Positions 1 to 9,115 of a stretch of 46,033 nt of DNA are shown in pieces. Where the stretch lies: contig NZ_LKKW01000006.1 of NCBI RefSeq assembly GCF_001891165.1, positions 1 through 46,033 on the forward strand. Direction: 5' to 3'. The translations under genes were made by a program, and so were the position numbers. The notes beneath the pieces are model-generated. The model was not told where the DNA came from and did not search any database. It saw only the letters and a program-made list of their open reading frames with translations. Position 1 is the first letter of the stretch. Each line of letters opens with the position of its first letter. The DNA comes from Streptobacillus ratti. Lineage in GTDB: Bacteria > Fusobacteriota > Fusobacteriia > Fusobacteriales > Leptotrichiaceae.

Positions 1-44
1 TACTTTTGGAATTTAGGTTTTAAATCATCTTTTTGTATAAATAA

Positions 45-73
45 TTGACAGTCATGATGAAATGTGATATTAT
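45..73 (+). promoter_or_regulatory. Promoter of rplU-prp-rpmA
   Basis: TTGACA at 45-50 and TATTAT at 68-73 are separated by 17 bp, and a TGA triplet directly precedes the -10 box (extended -10). This is a near-consensus sigma-70-type promoter about 68 bp upstream of the L21 start codon. Confidence 0.85.
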
Positions 74-84
74 ACTATGTACGC

Positions 85-135
85 ATGTGTTAGGTGGCTA
101 ATACCTGAAGCAGCGATTTTATAATTTCGGAGGTG
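85..135 (+). promoter_or_regulatory. Candidate rplU (L21) leader
   Basis: The untranslated leader holds a small hairpin, AGGT at 92-95 with ACCT at 103-106, upstream of the GGAGGTG ribosome binding site. L21 leaders with autoregulatory structure are known in Firmicutes. Whether this belongs to that family is an inference that needs a covariance-model search. Confidence 0.35.
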
Positions 136-140
136 AACAG

Positions 141-437
141 ATGTTTGCAGTAATTAAAACTGGAGGGAAACAATACAAAGTTGAAGTAGGTTCATTATTA
201 AAAGTTGAAAAATTAGCCGTAGAAGTTGGAGCTGAAGTTTCGTTTGAAGAAGTATTAATGGTAGGAGAAAAAATTGGATCACCATTAGTTGAGGGAGCTA
301 AAGTAGTAGCTGAAGTTAAAGAACATGGTAAAGGTAAAAAAGTTATCAACTTTAAATATAACAAAAAAACATACTACAGAAAAAAAGGTCATAGACAACA
401 CTATACTTTAATTGAAGTTAAAGAAATTAAAGGATAA
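141..437 (+). CDS. rplU: Large ribosomal subunit protein bL21
   Basis: A 98-residue basic protein starting [17 protein letters not shown], the characteristic L21 opening, and carrying the [15 protein letters not shown] segment near the C terminus that contacts 23S rRNA. Its length is normal for the family. A strong GGAGGTG site precedes the ATG. It is the first gene of a three-gene unit with the protease prp (2 bp gap) and rpmA, the standard order in Firmicutes and Fusobacteria, and is transcribed from the promoter at 45-73. Confidence 0.97.
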   Translation: MFAVIKTGGKQYKVEVGSLLKVEKLAVEVGAEVSFEEVLMVGEKIGSPLVEGAKVVAEVKEHGKGKKVINFKYNKKTYYRKKGHRQHYTLIEVKEIKG

Positions 438-439
438 TT

Positions 440-775
440 ATGACATATATTGAATTTTCTGAAAAAGAAGATAAAATTGTATCCTATTTAATTAAAGGGC
501 ATACAGAAGCATATAACTATGGTAAAGATATAGTTTGTGCATCAATTTCTGCTACATCTATTATGACATTAAATGGATTAATAGAAGTTTTAAAAGTTAA
601 GAAATTGAATTATGAAATGAGGGATGGATATATTTTTTGTGATTTAAGAAATGTTGATGAAGATGATTTAATTAAATCTCAAAGTTTAATAAAATCATTA
701 TCTATAATGCTTGAAAGTATTGCAAAGGATTATCCAAAAAATGTACAATTTAGAACTAGGAGGTATGAAAAATGA
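440..775 (+). CDS. prp: Ribosomal-processing cysteine protease Prp (YsxB family)
   Basis: A 111-residue protein between rplU and rpmA. Prp removes the N-terminal extension of L27 in organisms whose L27 is made with one. The predicted catalytic pair is visible: His21 in the GHTEAYNYG segment and Cys33 in DIVCASISA, with the spacing seen in staphylococcal Prp. Its TGA overlaps the rpmA ATG in an ATGA motif, so the two are probably translationally coupled. The assignment is supported by its neighbour, since the L27 encoded next carries the matching cleavage site. No alternative function is likely. Confidence 0.93.
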   Translation: MTYIEFSEKEDKIVSYLIKGHTEAYNYGKDIVCASISATSIMTLNGLIEVLKVKKLNYEMRDGYIFCDLRNVDEDDLIKSQSLIKSLSIMLESIAKDYPKNVQFRTRRYEK

Positions 776-1062
776 TATTAAAGTTGAATTTACAATTATT
801 CGCCTCAAAAAAAGGACAAGGATCTACTAAGAATGGAAGAGATTCTAATCCTAAATATTTAGGAGTAAAAAGATATGATGGTGAAGCTGTAAAGGCTGGA
901 AATATAATTGTTAGACAAAGAGGAACTAAATTCCATGCAGGAAATAACATGGGAATTGGGAAAGATTATACTTTATTTGCTTTAATTGAAGGTTATGTTA
1001 AATTTGAAACATTCAAAGGTAAAAAAAGAGTAAGTATTTATCCAGAAAAAATAGTTAAATAA
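772..1062 (+). CDS. rpmA: Large ribosomal subunit protein bL27 with cleavable N-terminal extension
   Basis: A 96-residue L27. It begins [18 protein letters not shown]. In Fusobacteria and Firmicutes this hydrophobic extension is cut by Prp after the Phe of the LQLF motif, here Phe10, exposing Ala11 and the mature ASKKGQGST terminus that reaches the peptidyl transferase centre. The core motifs [18 protein letters not shown] and [13 protein letters not shown] are intact. It overlaps prp by 4 bp and is followed by a strong terminator, closing the operon. Confidence 0.97.
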   Translation: MILKLNLQLFASKKGQGSTKNGRDSNPKYLGVKRYDGEAVKAGNIIVRQRGTKFHAGNNMGIGKDYTLFALIEGYVKFETFKGKKRVSIYPEKIVK

Positions 1063-1070
1063 TAAATAAG

Positions 1071-1102
1071 AAAAGCCTTTTAATAATAAAAGGCTTTTTT
1101 TT
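1071..1102 (+). terminator. Rho-independent terminator after rpmA
   Basis: A 12-bp stem (1071-1082 with 1087-1098, AAAAGCC/GGCTTTT core) with a 4-nt loop, running into eight T residues. The nth start codon lies only 15 bp beyond, with no evident promoter between, so the downstream genes may depend on read-through. Confidence 0.9.
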
Positions 1103-1116
1103 AAAGGTGAATATAT

Positions 1117-1764
1117 ATGACTAAAAAATATAGAGTAAAACAAGTTCTTGAAGTACTTAGAAATAAGTTTAAAAATCCACAAATAGCCTTAAATTACAAA
1201 AATGAATATCAGTTAATGGTTGCAGTAATTTTATCTGCACAATGTACAGATAAAAGAGTAAATATAGTTACAGAGGAATTTTTTAAAGTTATAGAGAAAC
1301 CAGAAGACATGGAAAAACTATCTTTAGAAGAAGTTGAAAAGTATATTAAATCTACAGGTTTTTATAAAAACAAAGCATTGAATTTAAAAGCTAATGCAAA
1401 AATTTTAATAGAAAAATATAACTCTGTATTACCAAAGACTATGGAAGAATTAATCAAACTTCCTGGTGTTGGTAGAAAAACTGCTAATGTACTTTTAGGA
1501 GATCTTTGGGGAAAAAGAGAGGGAATAGTTGTAGATACACATGTTAGAAGATTATCTAATTTAATAGGTTTTGTTGATACTGATAATGTAGAGGTTATTG
1601 AAAAAGAATTAATGAAGATAATTCCTAAAAAATATTGGTATGAATATTCACATTTTTTAATTTTACATGGCAGAGATAAATGTATTGCCAGACGACCTAA
1701 ATGTCATGAATGTGAAATAAGGTATTTATGTAAATATAATGAAAAAAACAAAGAAAAGGTATAG
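1117..1764 (+). CDS. nth: Endonuclease III (DNA glycosylase/AP lyase)
   Basis: A 215-residue base-excision repair enzyme that removes oxidised pyrimidines and nicks at the abasic site. The helix-hairpin-helix LPGVGRKTAN (about 115-124) carries the catalytic lysine K121, and VVDTHV carries the catalytic aspartate D140. The [4Fe-4S] loop is complete, with C189, C196, C199 and C205 in C-x6-C-x2-C-x5-C spacing. Length and residue numbering match E. coli Nth closely. It follows the rpmA terminator directly and ends 2 bp before the next gene. Confidence 0.96.
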   Translation: MTKKYRVKQVLEVLRNKFKNPQIALNYKNEYQLMVAVILSAQCTDKRVNIVTEEFFKVIEKPEDMEKLSLEEVEKYIKSTGFYKNKALNLKANAKILIEKYNSVLPKTMEELIKLPGVGRKTANVLLGDLWGKREGIVVDTHVRRLSNLIGFVDTDNVEVIEKELMKIIPKKYWYEYSHFLILHGRDKCIARRPKCHECEIRYLCKYNEKNKEKV

Positions 1765-1766
1765 AA

Positions 1767-2894
1767 ATGAAAAAAATATTAATATTAATTTGCACTTTTA
1801 CTTTAAGTATTTATGGTATGGAAAAAGAGAAAGAAGAAAGAATACCAATAATCTATACTGCTTTAGCTGATGGAACGGAAGTTATAGATATTAATTCAGA
1901 AAATATAGTACCTATTGCTTCTTTAACAAAAGTTATGAATGTATTAGTTGCAAAAGATCAAATATCAAAAGGGAATTTTTCTTTAAAAGATAAGGTTGTT
2001 TTTGATAAATATACTGCTTTTATAACGGGAGGAGCTATATCTGTATGGAGTGGAGATGATAGTTACACTTTAGAAGATTTATTAAAGGCACAGATGATAT
2101 TTTCTTCTAATAATTCTGCATATGCAGTTGCAAAGCATGTAGGTAGAGGAGATATTAATGAATATATTAGATTAATGAATAAAAAAGCTAGGGAAATAGG
2201 AATGTATAATACATATTTCGCATCTCCAGCAGGGCTTCCACCAAGACTTAATAAAGGATTTGGAATGGATGTTTCTACTGCAAAAGACCTATATTTATTA
2301 ACTAAATATGTAATTAAAAATACAGATATTTTAGATTACAGTAATACAAAAAGTATTAAATTTCCTAATAGTAAAGATTCACTAAGAGTATATTATAATA
2401 GAATTAGTATATTAGGAGAATATGGAGTAATTGGATTAAAAACTGGATATCATAGTGAATCAGGTTATAATATTATAATTGTTTCTAAAATAGGTGATTC
2501 AATGGTTATTTCAATTTCTCTTAATTCTGAAACAGAAAAAGAAAGATATGACTTACAAAGAGAGATACTTTCAAAATTAAGTGAAAGATTAGAAAAATTT
2601 ATTGATAAAGATAAATCATATTATTTATTTGATTTAAAAGATTACAAAAAGAAAACATTAGAGGGTTATTTAAAAGAAGATGTAAATCTTATTAATTTAG
2701 GTCAAGAATTTACATATGATATAAAATTAAATGATATAGATGATAATATAAATATAGATGATGAAATTGCCACTTTATATGTAATGCTTAATGGAGAAGT
2801 TGTTGTTACTAAACCAATATTTGCTAAAAATGAAAATAGAAAATTAAATTGGTTTGAAAAGATTCTTAGACATATTAGTTTTGGACTATATTAA
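1767..2894 (+). CDS. D-alanyl-D-alanine carboxypeptidase (low-molecular-weight PBP, PBP5/DacF type)
   Basis: A 375-residue secreted serine peptidase that trims the terminal D-Ala from peptidoglycan stem peptides. An N-terminal signal sequence (about residues 1-17) exports it. The three active-site motifs are present: SLTK with nucleophile S52 and K55, SNN at 114-116, and KTG at 225-227. A beta-rich C-terminal domain follows, as in PBP5, but a membrane-anchoring amphipathic helix is only possible (the last ~15 residues). It lies 2 bp after nth, apparently in the same transcript. The exact dac paralogue is not assigned. Confidence 0.92.
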   Translation: MKKILILICTFTLSIYGMEKEKEERIPIIYTALADGTEVIDINSENIVPIASLTKVMNVLVAKDQISKGNFSLKDKVVFDKYTAFITGGAISVWSGDDSYTLEDLLKAQMIFSSNNSAYAVAKHVGRGDINEYIRLMNKKAREIGMYNTYFASPAGLPPRLNKGFGMDVSTAKDLYLLTKYVIKNTDILDYSNTKSIKFPNSKDSLRVYYNRISILGEYGVIGLKTGYHSESGYNIIIVSKIGDSMVISISLNSETEKERYDLQREILSKLSERLEKFIDKDKSYYLFDLKDYKKKTLEGYLKEDVNLINLGQEFTYDIKLNDIDDNINIDDEIATLYVMLNGEVVVTKPIFAKNENRKLNWFEKILRHISFGLY

Positions 2895-2903
2895 GGAGTA
2901 TTT

Positions 2904-3701
2904 ATGGATAAAAATATTTTAATACTTGGGCTTAGTGGTTCAGGTAAAACTACAGCACTTAAATTTTTAGAAGATAATGGATATAATGTTAGTTTAAATT
3001 ATCCAATTAATCATTTATTAGAAATAAAAGATAATACTAAAAGTGCTATAGGTATATATGTAAAGTCTAAAGAAGAACTTGAAATTTTAAAAACTGTAAT
3101 TAAATCTGATAGATTTAGTATAATATTTTTAGAAGCTAGTAATGAAGAACTTATTAAGAGATATGAGTTATTTAGAAAGACTCATCCATTTTTAAAAAAT
3201 GTAGATTTAAAAAACTCTATAAATGCTGAAAGAGAATTTTTATCAGTATTAAAAGATTATGATATTAATATATTAGATACCACAGGATTAACACCTAAAA
3301 TGTTATGTGAAAGATTAGAAAATACATATTTATTAAAAAAGAAAATATTAATTTCATCTTTTGGATATAAATATGGCATACCACAAGATGCTAATTATGT
3401 TTTTGATGTTAGATTTTTAGATAATCCATATTATTTAGAAGAATTAAAATATAAGACGGGGAATGATAAAGAAGTAGTAGATTATGTTATGTCTTTTGAT
3501 GAAAGTATAAATTTATTTCAAAAAATACATGATTTTTTTGAGTATATATTACCAATATATTTTAAAAATACAAAAAATAGTATACATATTGCTATTGGTT
3601 GTACTGGAGGAAAACATAGATCAGTTACTTTGGTTAATGAATTATACAATAAACTTAAAAATAAATATGAAGTATATAAATTACATAGGGAGATAAAGTA
3701 A
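2904..3701 (+). CDS. rapZ: RNase adapter/nucleotide-binding protein RapZ (YvcJ family)
   Basis: A 265-residue P-loop protein with the Walker A motif GLSGSGKT at 9-16 and the C-terminal signature HIAIGCTGGKHRSVTLVNEL, typical of the RapZ/YvcJ family. In E. coli RapZ guides RNase E to GlmZ and so tunes glucosamine-6-phosphate synthesis. In Firmicutes the homologue is an ATP/GTP-binding protein of less clear role, so the precise function here is not known. An AAGGAG site precedes the ATG, and its stop codon shares one base with the uvrC start. Confidence 0.9.
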   Translation: MDKNILILGLSGSGKTTALKFLEDNGYNVSLNYPINHLLEIKDNTKSAIGIYVKSKEELEILKTVIKSDRFSIIFLEASNEELIKRYELFRKTHPFLKNVDLKNSINAEREFLSVLKDYDINILDTTGLTPKMLCERLENTYLLKKKILISSFGYKYGIPQDANYVFDVRFLDNPYYLEELKYKTGNDKEVVDYVMSFDESINLFQKIHDFFEYILPIYFKNTKNSIHIAIGCTGGKHRSVTLVNELYNKLKNKYEVYKLHREIK

Positions 3702-5467
3702 TGTTTGATATAAAAAATATTCCAACAAATCCCGGTGTATATATGATGAAAGACATTAATGATAAAGTAATATATGTAGGAAAAGCTAAAAATCTTAAAA
3801 ATAGGGTTAGTTCATATTTTAATAATCCTAAATCATCTATGAAAACTTTTGAACTTGTAAAACATATTAATGATATAGAATTTTTTTTATGTAATAGTGA
3901 ATTAGAAGCTTTGATTTTAGAAAATAATTTAATCAAAAAATATTTACCCAAGTATAATATTTTATTAAAAGATAATAAAACATATCCATATTTAAAGATA
4001 ACAAATGAGAAAATTCCACAAATAAGTGTAGTTAGAAGTAGAAAGTATTTAGAAGAAAGTACAGAAGCTTATTATTTTGGACCATATCCATTTAATATGA
4101 AAGAAATGATAAAGTTGTTACTTTCTGCATTTGATATGCAATATTTTAATATAGATATGTATAATAAGAAAATTATAGGTAATAATTTAAGATATAATAA
4201 TATAAATAGAAACCTATATTTTGAAAATATTGAAGATGAAAATAAATATATTGAAAATTCAAAAGCAATGATAAATTTTCTTAAAAATAAGGATATGAGT
4301 ATAATAGATAAATTACATAATGAAATGGTAGAATATTCTGAAAATTTAGAATATGAAAAAGCATTAGTTATTAGAAATAGAATAGAAAAATTAAACTCAT
4401 TAATAAAAACTCAATTAATAGAGCATAGCCAACAAGTTGATGAAGATGTATTTGTATTAACTAATGTAGGTAATAATATATTTATTTGTATATTAAATAT
4501 TAGAGATGGTAAAATTATTGGTAAAAATAATATTAGAGTTGATAATAAATATGAAGAACAAGATATATTTGAGACATTATTTTTATCATATTATGATAAT
4601 AAGAAAATGCCTAAGAATATTATTATAGAAAATAAGTATAAAAGCAAAATTGAAATGCTTGAAAAATATTTTGAAACTGAAAAAAATAAAATAGTTAAGA
4701 TACATGCTCCTATAATAAAAAGTAGAAGATTAAGTTTACTTGAATTAGGTAAGAAAAATTTAAATTATTATCTTGATGAATATATGAGAAGTGAAAAAGC
4801 TATATCTAAAGGTTTAATAGATTTAAAAAATGTTTTAAGTCTTAAAAAAATACCTAAGGTTATAGAATGTTTTGATATATCAAATATACAAGGTAAAGAT
4901 GCTGTTTCAGCCATGAGTGTTACGGTTAATGGTAAGGCAGATAATAAGAGATATAGACATTTTAAGATTACTGTAAAAGATACTCCTGATGATTTTATGA
5001 TGATGAGAGAAACTCTTACTAGAAGATACTCAAAACTTGAAATTGATGAGTTACCTGATGTAATTTTAATTGATGGTGGTAAGGGTCAATTAGGAGTTGC
5101 AGTAGAAGTATTAAAAGAATTAGAAAAAATTGATTTTGTAGATATAATTAGTATAGCTAAGAAAGAAGAATTAATTTTTAAGGCAGAAGAAAGTGAGCCT
5201 TATAGATTTGATAGAAATGATGAAGCTTTAAAAATATTAATTAGAACTAGAGATGAAGTACATAGATTTGGTATAACTTATCATAGAAAATTAAGATCAA
5301 AAAGGAATATAAAATCAGTTTTAGATGAAATAAGAGGAATAGGCCCAAAAAGAAAAAAAGAATTAATATTGAAATTTGGAAGTGTTAAAAACATTTTAGA
5401 GGCAAGTGAAAAAGAACTGTTAGAAATAGTTCCATTAAATGTAGTGCAAGAAATAAAAAAAAATTAG
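3701..5467 (+). CDS. uvrC: Excinuclease ABC subunit C
   Basis: A 588-residue subunit of the nucleotide-excision repair nuclease that makes both incisions around a lesion. An N-terminal GIY-YIG domain is seen in PGVYMMKD...VIYVGKAKNLKNR (about 11-42). A UVR motif lies near 200-235, an RNase H-like endonuclease domain contains ECFDISNIQGKDAVSAM (about 388-404), and a C-terminal tandem helix-hairpin-helix contains IRGIGPKRKKEL. Length is normal. It is coupled to rapZ by a 1-bp TAATG overlap and is the last gene before a new promoter. Confidence 0.96.
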   Translation: MFDIKNIPTNPGVYMMKDINDKVIYVGKAKNLKNRVSSYFNNPKSSMKTFELVKHINDIEFFLCNSELEALILENNLIKKYLPKYNILLKDNKTYPYLKITNEKIPQISVVRSRKYLEESTEAYYFGPYPFNMKEMIKLLLSAFDMQYFNIDMYNKKIIGNNLRYNNINRNLYFENIEDENKYIENSKAMINFLKNKDMSIIDKLHNEMVEYSENLEYEKALVIRNRIEKLNSLIKTQLIEHSQQVDEDVFVLTNVGNNIFICILNIRDGKIIGKNNIRVDNKYEEQDIFETLFLSYYDNKKMPKNIIIENKYKSKIEMLEKYFETEKNKIVKIHAPIIKSRRLSLLELGKKNLNYYLDEYMRSEKAISKGLIDLKNVLSLKKIPKVIECFDISNIQGKDAVSAMSVTVNGKADNKRYRHFKITVKDTPDDFMMMRETLTRRYSKLEIDELPDVILIDGGKGQLGVAVEVLKELEKIDFVDIISIAKKEELIFKAEESEPYRFDRNDEALKILIRTRDEVHRFGITYHRKLRSKRNIKSVLDEIRGIGPKRKKELILKFGSVKNILEASEKELLEIVPLNVVQEIKKN

Positions 5468-5471
5468 AATT

Positions 5472-5500
5472 TTGCATTTTGACATTTTATGTTGTATAAT
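5472..5500 (+). promoter_or_regulatory. Promoter of the nucleoside ABC transporter operon
   Basis: TTGCAT at 5472-5477 and a perfect TATAAT at 5495-5500 with a 17-bp spacer. A nearby TTGACA (5479-5484) leaves only 10 bp to the -10 box and is not a plausible -35 for it. Confidence 0.75.
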
Positions 5501-5534
5501 ATAACAGTACGGAAAAAACAAATAGGAGGAAGCA

Positions 5535-7055
5535 ATGAGTAATTATATTTTGGAAATGCTTAATATAAGAAAAGAATTCTTCGGTGGTAAAATCGTTGCA
5601 AATGATGATATTACACTAAAAATACAAACTGGAGAAATTCATGCTATCGTCGGTGAAAATGGAGCTGGGAAATCAACATTAATGAAAATTTTAAATGGAT
5701 TATATGATCCAACATCAGGTAAAATTTTTTATAAGGGGAATGAAGTTACTATAGATACACCAACTGAAGCTGCAAAACTTGGTATAGGAATGGTTTATCA
5801 ACATTTTATGTTAGTTGAAACATTAACTGTTGCCGAAAATATGGTTTTAGGATTTGAACCGTCAAAAAATAAGATATTTTTTGATTTAGAAACAGCAAGA
5901 AAAAAAGTTATGGAAGTTTCTGAAAAATATGGATTAAATATAGATCCAGATGCAAAAGTAGGAGATTTATCTGTTGGTATACAACAAAGAATTGAAATTT
6001 TAAAAATCTTATTTAAAGGTGCTGAATTATTAATTTTTGATGAACCAAGTGCTGTTTTAACTCCACAAGAAGTTATAGAGTTATATGGAATTATGCGTAA
6101 TTTAATTAAAGAGGGTAAAACAATAATATTTATTACACATAAATTACAAGAAGTACTAGATTTATCAGATAATATCACAGTTATACGTCGTGGAAAAGAT
6201 GTAGGTAATTTAAAAACAAGTGAAGCAACAAAAACAGTAATAGCAAATATGATGGTAGGAAGAGAAGTTCTATTTGATATTAAAAAAGAAAAAGTTGAAA
6301 TAGGAAAACCTTTAGTTAAGGTAGAAAATATAGTTGCTTTAAATGATCAAGGTGCTAAAAAAGTAAAAGGAGTATCTTTTGAAATTAAAGAAGGTGAAGT
6401 ACTTGGTATAGCAGGGGTTGAAGGTAATGGTCAAACTGAACTTATTGAAGTATTAGCTGGACTTAGAAAAGCACAAGAAGGAACATATAGTATTGATGGT
6501 GTAGAATTAGTTAATACTAGTCCTAGAAATATTAGATTATCTGGACTTTCACATGTACCTGAAGATAGACATAAAAGAGCTACTATAGATGAGTTTACAG
6601 TAAATGAAAACTTAATCTTAGGAGATATGGATAAATATGTAAATAAAGGTATAATAAACTTTAATACAGTTCTTAAAAATACTAAGGAAATGATAGAAAA
6701 ATATGATATAAGACCTGTTGATGGAACTGTAATATATGGTGGATTATCTGGTGGAAATCAACAAAAAGTTGTTATAGCTAGAGAATTAGAAAAAGAAAAT
6801 AAATTTATTATAGCATCTCAACCTACAAGAGGAGTAGATATAGGTGCGATAGAAATGATACATAATACAATATTACATGAAAGAACTAAAGGGAAAGCTA
6901 TACTTGTTGTATCCGCTGAACTTACAGAAGTTATGACATTAAGTGATAGAATAGCTGTTATGTATTCTGGTAAAATAGTTGGGTTATTAGATAGAAAAGA
7001 TGCCACTATGGAAAAATTAGGAATATTAATGGCAGGAGGTAAATTAGATGAGTAA
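5535..7055 (+). CDS. Nucleoside ABC transporter, double ATPase subunit (NupO/YufO-like)
   Basis: A 506-residue protein with two ABC ATPase domains in tandem, the arrangement of sugar/nucleoside importers of the RbsA/NupO class. Domain 1 has Walker A GENGAGKST at 40-48, the signature LSVGIQQR and Walker B LLIFDEPSAVLTPQE. Domain 2 has a degenerate Walker A GVEGNGQTE, signature LSGGNQQKV and a degenerate Walker B region IIASQPTRGVD, so hydrolysis probably occurs mainly at one site, as is usual in this class. An AGGAGG site precedes the start. It overlaps the first permease gene by 8 bp. The linked BMP lipoprotein points to purine or general nucleosides as substrate; ribose-type sugars are less likely. 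Confidence 0.92.
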   Translation: MSNYILEMLNIRKEFFGGKIVANDDITLKIQTGEIHAIVGENGAGKSTLMKILNGLYDPTSGKIFYKGNEVTIDTPTEAAKLGIGMVYQHFMLVETLTVAENMVLGFEPSKNKIFFDLETARKKVMEVSEKYGLNIDPDAKVGDLSVGIQQRIEILKILFKGAELLIFDEPSAVLTPQEVIELYGIMRNLIKEGKTIIFITHKLQEVLDLSDNITVIRRGKDVGNLKTSEATKTVIANMMVGREVLFDIKKEKVEIGKPLVKVENIVALNDQGAKKVKGVSFEIKEGEVLGIAGVEGNGQTELIEVLAGLRKAQEGTYSIDGVELVNTSPRNIRLSGLSHVPEDRHKRATIDEFTVNENLILGDMDKYVNKGIINFNTVLKNTKEMIEKYDIRPVDGTVIYGGLSGGNQQKVVIARELEKENKFIIASQPTRGVDIGAIEMIHNTILHERTKGKAILVVSAELTEVMTLSDRIAVMYSGKIVGLLDRKDATMEKLGILMAGGKLDE

Positions 7056-8139
7056 ATTTAAAAAGACATTTTATAATATTTTACCATCATTATTAGCTGT
7101 AATTATAGCTTTATTTGCTGGAGCTTTAATAATGATGTCAAGAGGAGTTAATCCTATTGAAGCTTATGCTGCAATGTTTAAGAGTTCTTTATATCAATCA
7201 TCTCCTAAGTTTCCATTTAATGGTCTTGCAAAGACATTAGTTTTTGCTACACCATTAATGTTCTCTGCTATAGCAGTAATGATAGCTTTTAAAGCAGGAT
7301 TATTTAATATAGGAGTACAAGGACAATTAGTAGCTGGAGGATTAGGGGCAGTAATTTCAGGTACATTTATTACTAGATATTTAGATAGCTTTGGTATTTT
7401 AAATATATTAATATGTTTATTCTTTGCTGCATTATTTGGATTTTTATGGGCATCACTTGCAGGATTCTTGAAATCAAAATATAATATACATGAAGTAATT
7501 AGTACTATAATGTTAAATTATATTATGATTAATTTACAAAGATATTTAATAAATCCATCAAATGGACCTTTAAAAGATCCAACTACAAATAATAACATTA
7601 CTGAAAAAGTATTTGAAGCATCAAGATTACCTTTGTTTTTCTATGAACAAACTAAACAAAATTTAAATCTTGGGTTTATTATAATAATAGTGTTAATTAT
7701 AGCTTCATATTTCTTCTTTGAAAAAACAAGACTTGGATATGAAATTAAAGCAGTAGGATTTAATCCAACTTCTTCTGAAAATGCAGGGATTAATCCTAAA
7801 TTAGTAGCATTTATAGCTATGGGACTTGCAGGAGCAGTTGCAGGTTTAGGTGGAGCTGAAAGAGTTTTAGGTGGTGCTGCTGAATATAGATATACAGATT
7901 TTATTATGGGTGATTATGGATTCACTGGTCTAGCGATAGCTTTATTAGGTAAAAATAATCCTATAGGAATATTCTTTGCGGCTATATTTTATGCTTCGCT
8001 TGAAATTGGTGGACAAACTTTACAAAGACAATTTAATATAGATAAAGAAATAGTATTCATTATTCAAGCATTGATAATTATATTAGTTGCTGCTGAGAAC
8101 TTATTTAAGTATCTTTTAAATAAGAGAAAGGGGAAATAG
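7048..8139 (+). CDS. Nucleoside ABC transporter permease 1 (NupP/YufP-like)
   Basis: A 363-residue integral membrane protein of the BPD_transp_2 family, with roughly 8-10 hydrophobic segments starting near residue 11. The segment FKAGLFNIGVQGQL and the GLAGAVAGLGGAERVLGG stretch are typical of the larger permease in BMP-linked nucleoside importers. It forms a heterodimer with the next gene product and couples to the preceding ATPase. The start overlaps the ATPase gene by 8 bp and the stop is immediately followed by the ATG of permease 2. Confidence 0.9.
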   Translation: MSKFKKTFYNILPSLLAVIIALFAGALIMMSRGVNPIEAYAAMFKSSLYQSSPKFPFNGLAKTLVFATPLMFSAIAVMIAFKAGLFNIGVQGQLVAGGLGAVISGTFITRYLDSFGILNILICLFFAALFGFLWASLAGFLKSKYNIHEVISTIMLNYIMINLQRYLINPSNGPLKDPTTNNNITEKVFEASRLPLFFYEQTKQNLNLGFIIIIVLIIASYFFFEKTRLGYEIKAVGFNPTSSENAGINPKLVAFIAMGLAGAVAGLGGAERVLGGAAEYRYTDFIMGDYGFTGLAIALLGKNNPIGIFFAAIFYASLEIGGQTLQRQFNIDKEIVFIIQALIIILVAAENLFKYLLNKRKGK

Positions 8140-9000
8140 ATGGAAGCACTAAAAATAATATTAATACAAACAATTAAGGTTGCTCCTCCAGTTTTAATTA
8201 CTGCAGTTGGAGCTTGTTTATCAGAATTATCAGGGGTTACTAACATTGGTCTTGAAGGAATGATGCTTACAGGTGCATTTACAGCAGCTGTTGTAAATTA
8301 TTTCACAGGTAATCCGTATTTAGCTATAGTTTGTGGTATGTTTGTTGGAGCTATAATGTCATTAATACATGCAGTAATAAGTATACATTTAAAAGGTGAG
8401 CAAATTATAAGTGGGGTTGCAATTAACTTATTTGCAGTTGCAGTAACTTCATATTTAGTTAAAGTAATATTTAAAGCTTCTGGATCTACTCCAGCTGCTT
8501 CAAGTCATCCTAATAATACTTTAATAATTTGTTTGATTTATGCCTTAGCAATACTTTCATATTTCTTAGTATTTAAGACAATATTTGGACTTAGATTAAG
8601 AGCAGTTGGGGAACACCCATTAGCTGCTGATACTGTAGGTATAAATGTATATAAATATAGATATATAGGAGTTTTACTTTCAGGTGTATATGCAGGACTT
8701 GGAGGGGCATATATGACTACAGTAATACTTTCAAACTTTACAAATAATATGTCAGCTGGGCGTGGATTTATGGCGTTAGCTGCTATGATATTTGGTAGAT
8801 GGAACCCATTAGGTGCAATACTTGCTAGTTTATTGTTTGCGTTTGGACAAGCAGTTTCAGACTTTACAAAAGCAAGTGGTGGAAGTGTACCACAAGAATT
8901 TTTAGCTATGATACCGTATCTTTTAACTTTAATTGCATTAGTAATGTTCGGACGTAAATCAAGAGCACCTAAGGCAAGTGGAAAACCTTACGAAAAATAG
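8140..9000 (+). CDS. Nucleoside ABC transporter permease 2 (NupQ/YufQ-like)
   Basis: A 286-residue membrane protein and the smaller partner of permease 1. The sequences TNIGLEGMMLTGAF and LRLRAVGEHPLAADTVGIN are characteristic of this subfamily, and about 7-8 hydrophobic segments span the chain. It begins on the base after the permease 1 stop codon with a GGGGAAAT site inside the upstream gene. It is the last gene of the ATPase-permease-permease unit; the binding lipoprotein follows behind a separate promoter. Confidence 0.9.
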   Translation: MEALKIILIQTIKVAPPVLITAVGACLSELSGVTNIGLEGMMLTGAFTAAVVNYFTGNPYLAIVCGMFVGAIMSLIHAVISIHLKGEQIISGVAINLFAVAVTSYLVKVIFKASGSTPAASSHPNNTLIICLIYALAILSYFLVFKTIFGLRLRAVGEHPLAADTVGINVYKYRYIGVLLSGVYAGLGGAYMTTVILSNFTNNMSAGRGFMALAAMIFGRWNPLGAILASLLFAFGQAVSDFTKASGGSVPQEFLAMIPYLLTLIALVMFGRKSRAPKASGKPYEK

Positions 9001-9015
9001 TTAAAATATTATATG

Positions 9016-9046
9016 TTTTAAAAATTTTCTTTTGAAAATTTTAAAA
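9016..9046 (+). terminator. AT-only hairpin between permease and BMP lipoprotein genes
   Basis: An inverted repeat (9016-9029 with 9034-9046, TTTTAAAAATTTTC/GAAAATTTTAAAA, one bulged A) around a T4 loop. It has no GC-rich stem or clean T tract, so it is at best a weak terminator or RNA 3'-end stabiliser separating the permease transcript from the lipoprotein gene. Confidence 0.35.
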
Positions 9047-9054
9047 TAAGGGTA

Positions 9055-9083
9055 TTGCTTTTTAAGTGAAAAAAAGGTATAAT
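9055..9083 (+). promoter_or_regulatory. Promoter of the BMP lipoprotein gene
   Basis: TTGCTT at 9055-9060 and TATAAT at 9078-9083 with a 17-bp spacer, 33 bp upstream of the start codon. A dedicated promoter would let the binding protein be made in excess over the permease. Confidence 0.75.
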
Positions 9084-9115
9084 TAAATGCAACAAATATT
9101 TAGGAGGAATTTTAA

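Noticed and set aside
5479-5484. Perfect TTGACA as -35 of the ABC operon
   Set aside because: Only 10 bp to the TATAAT at 5495; TTGCAT at 5472 gives the proper 17-bp spacing.
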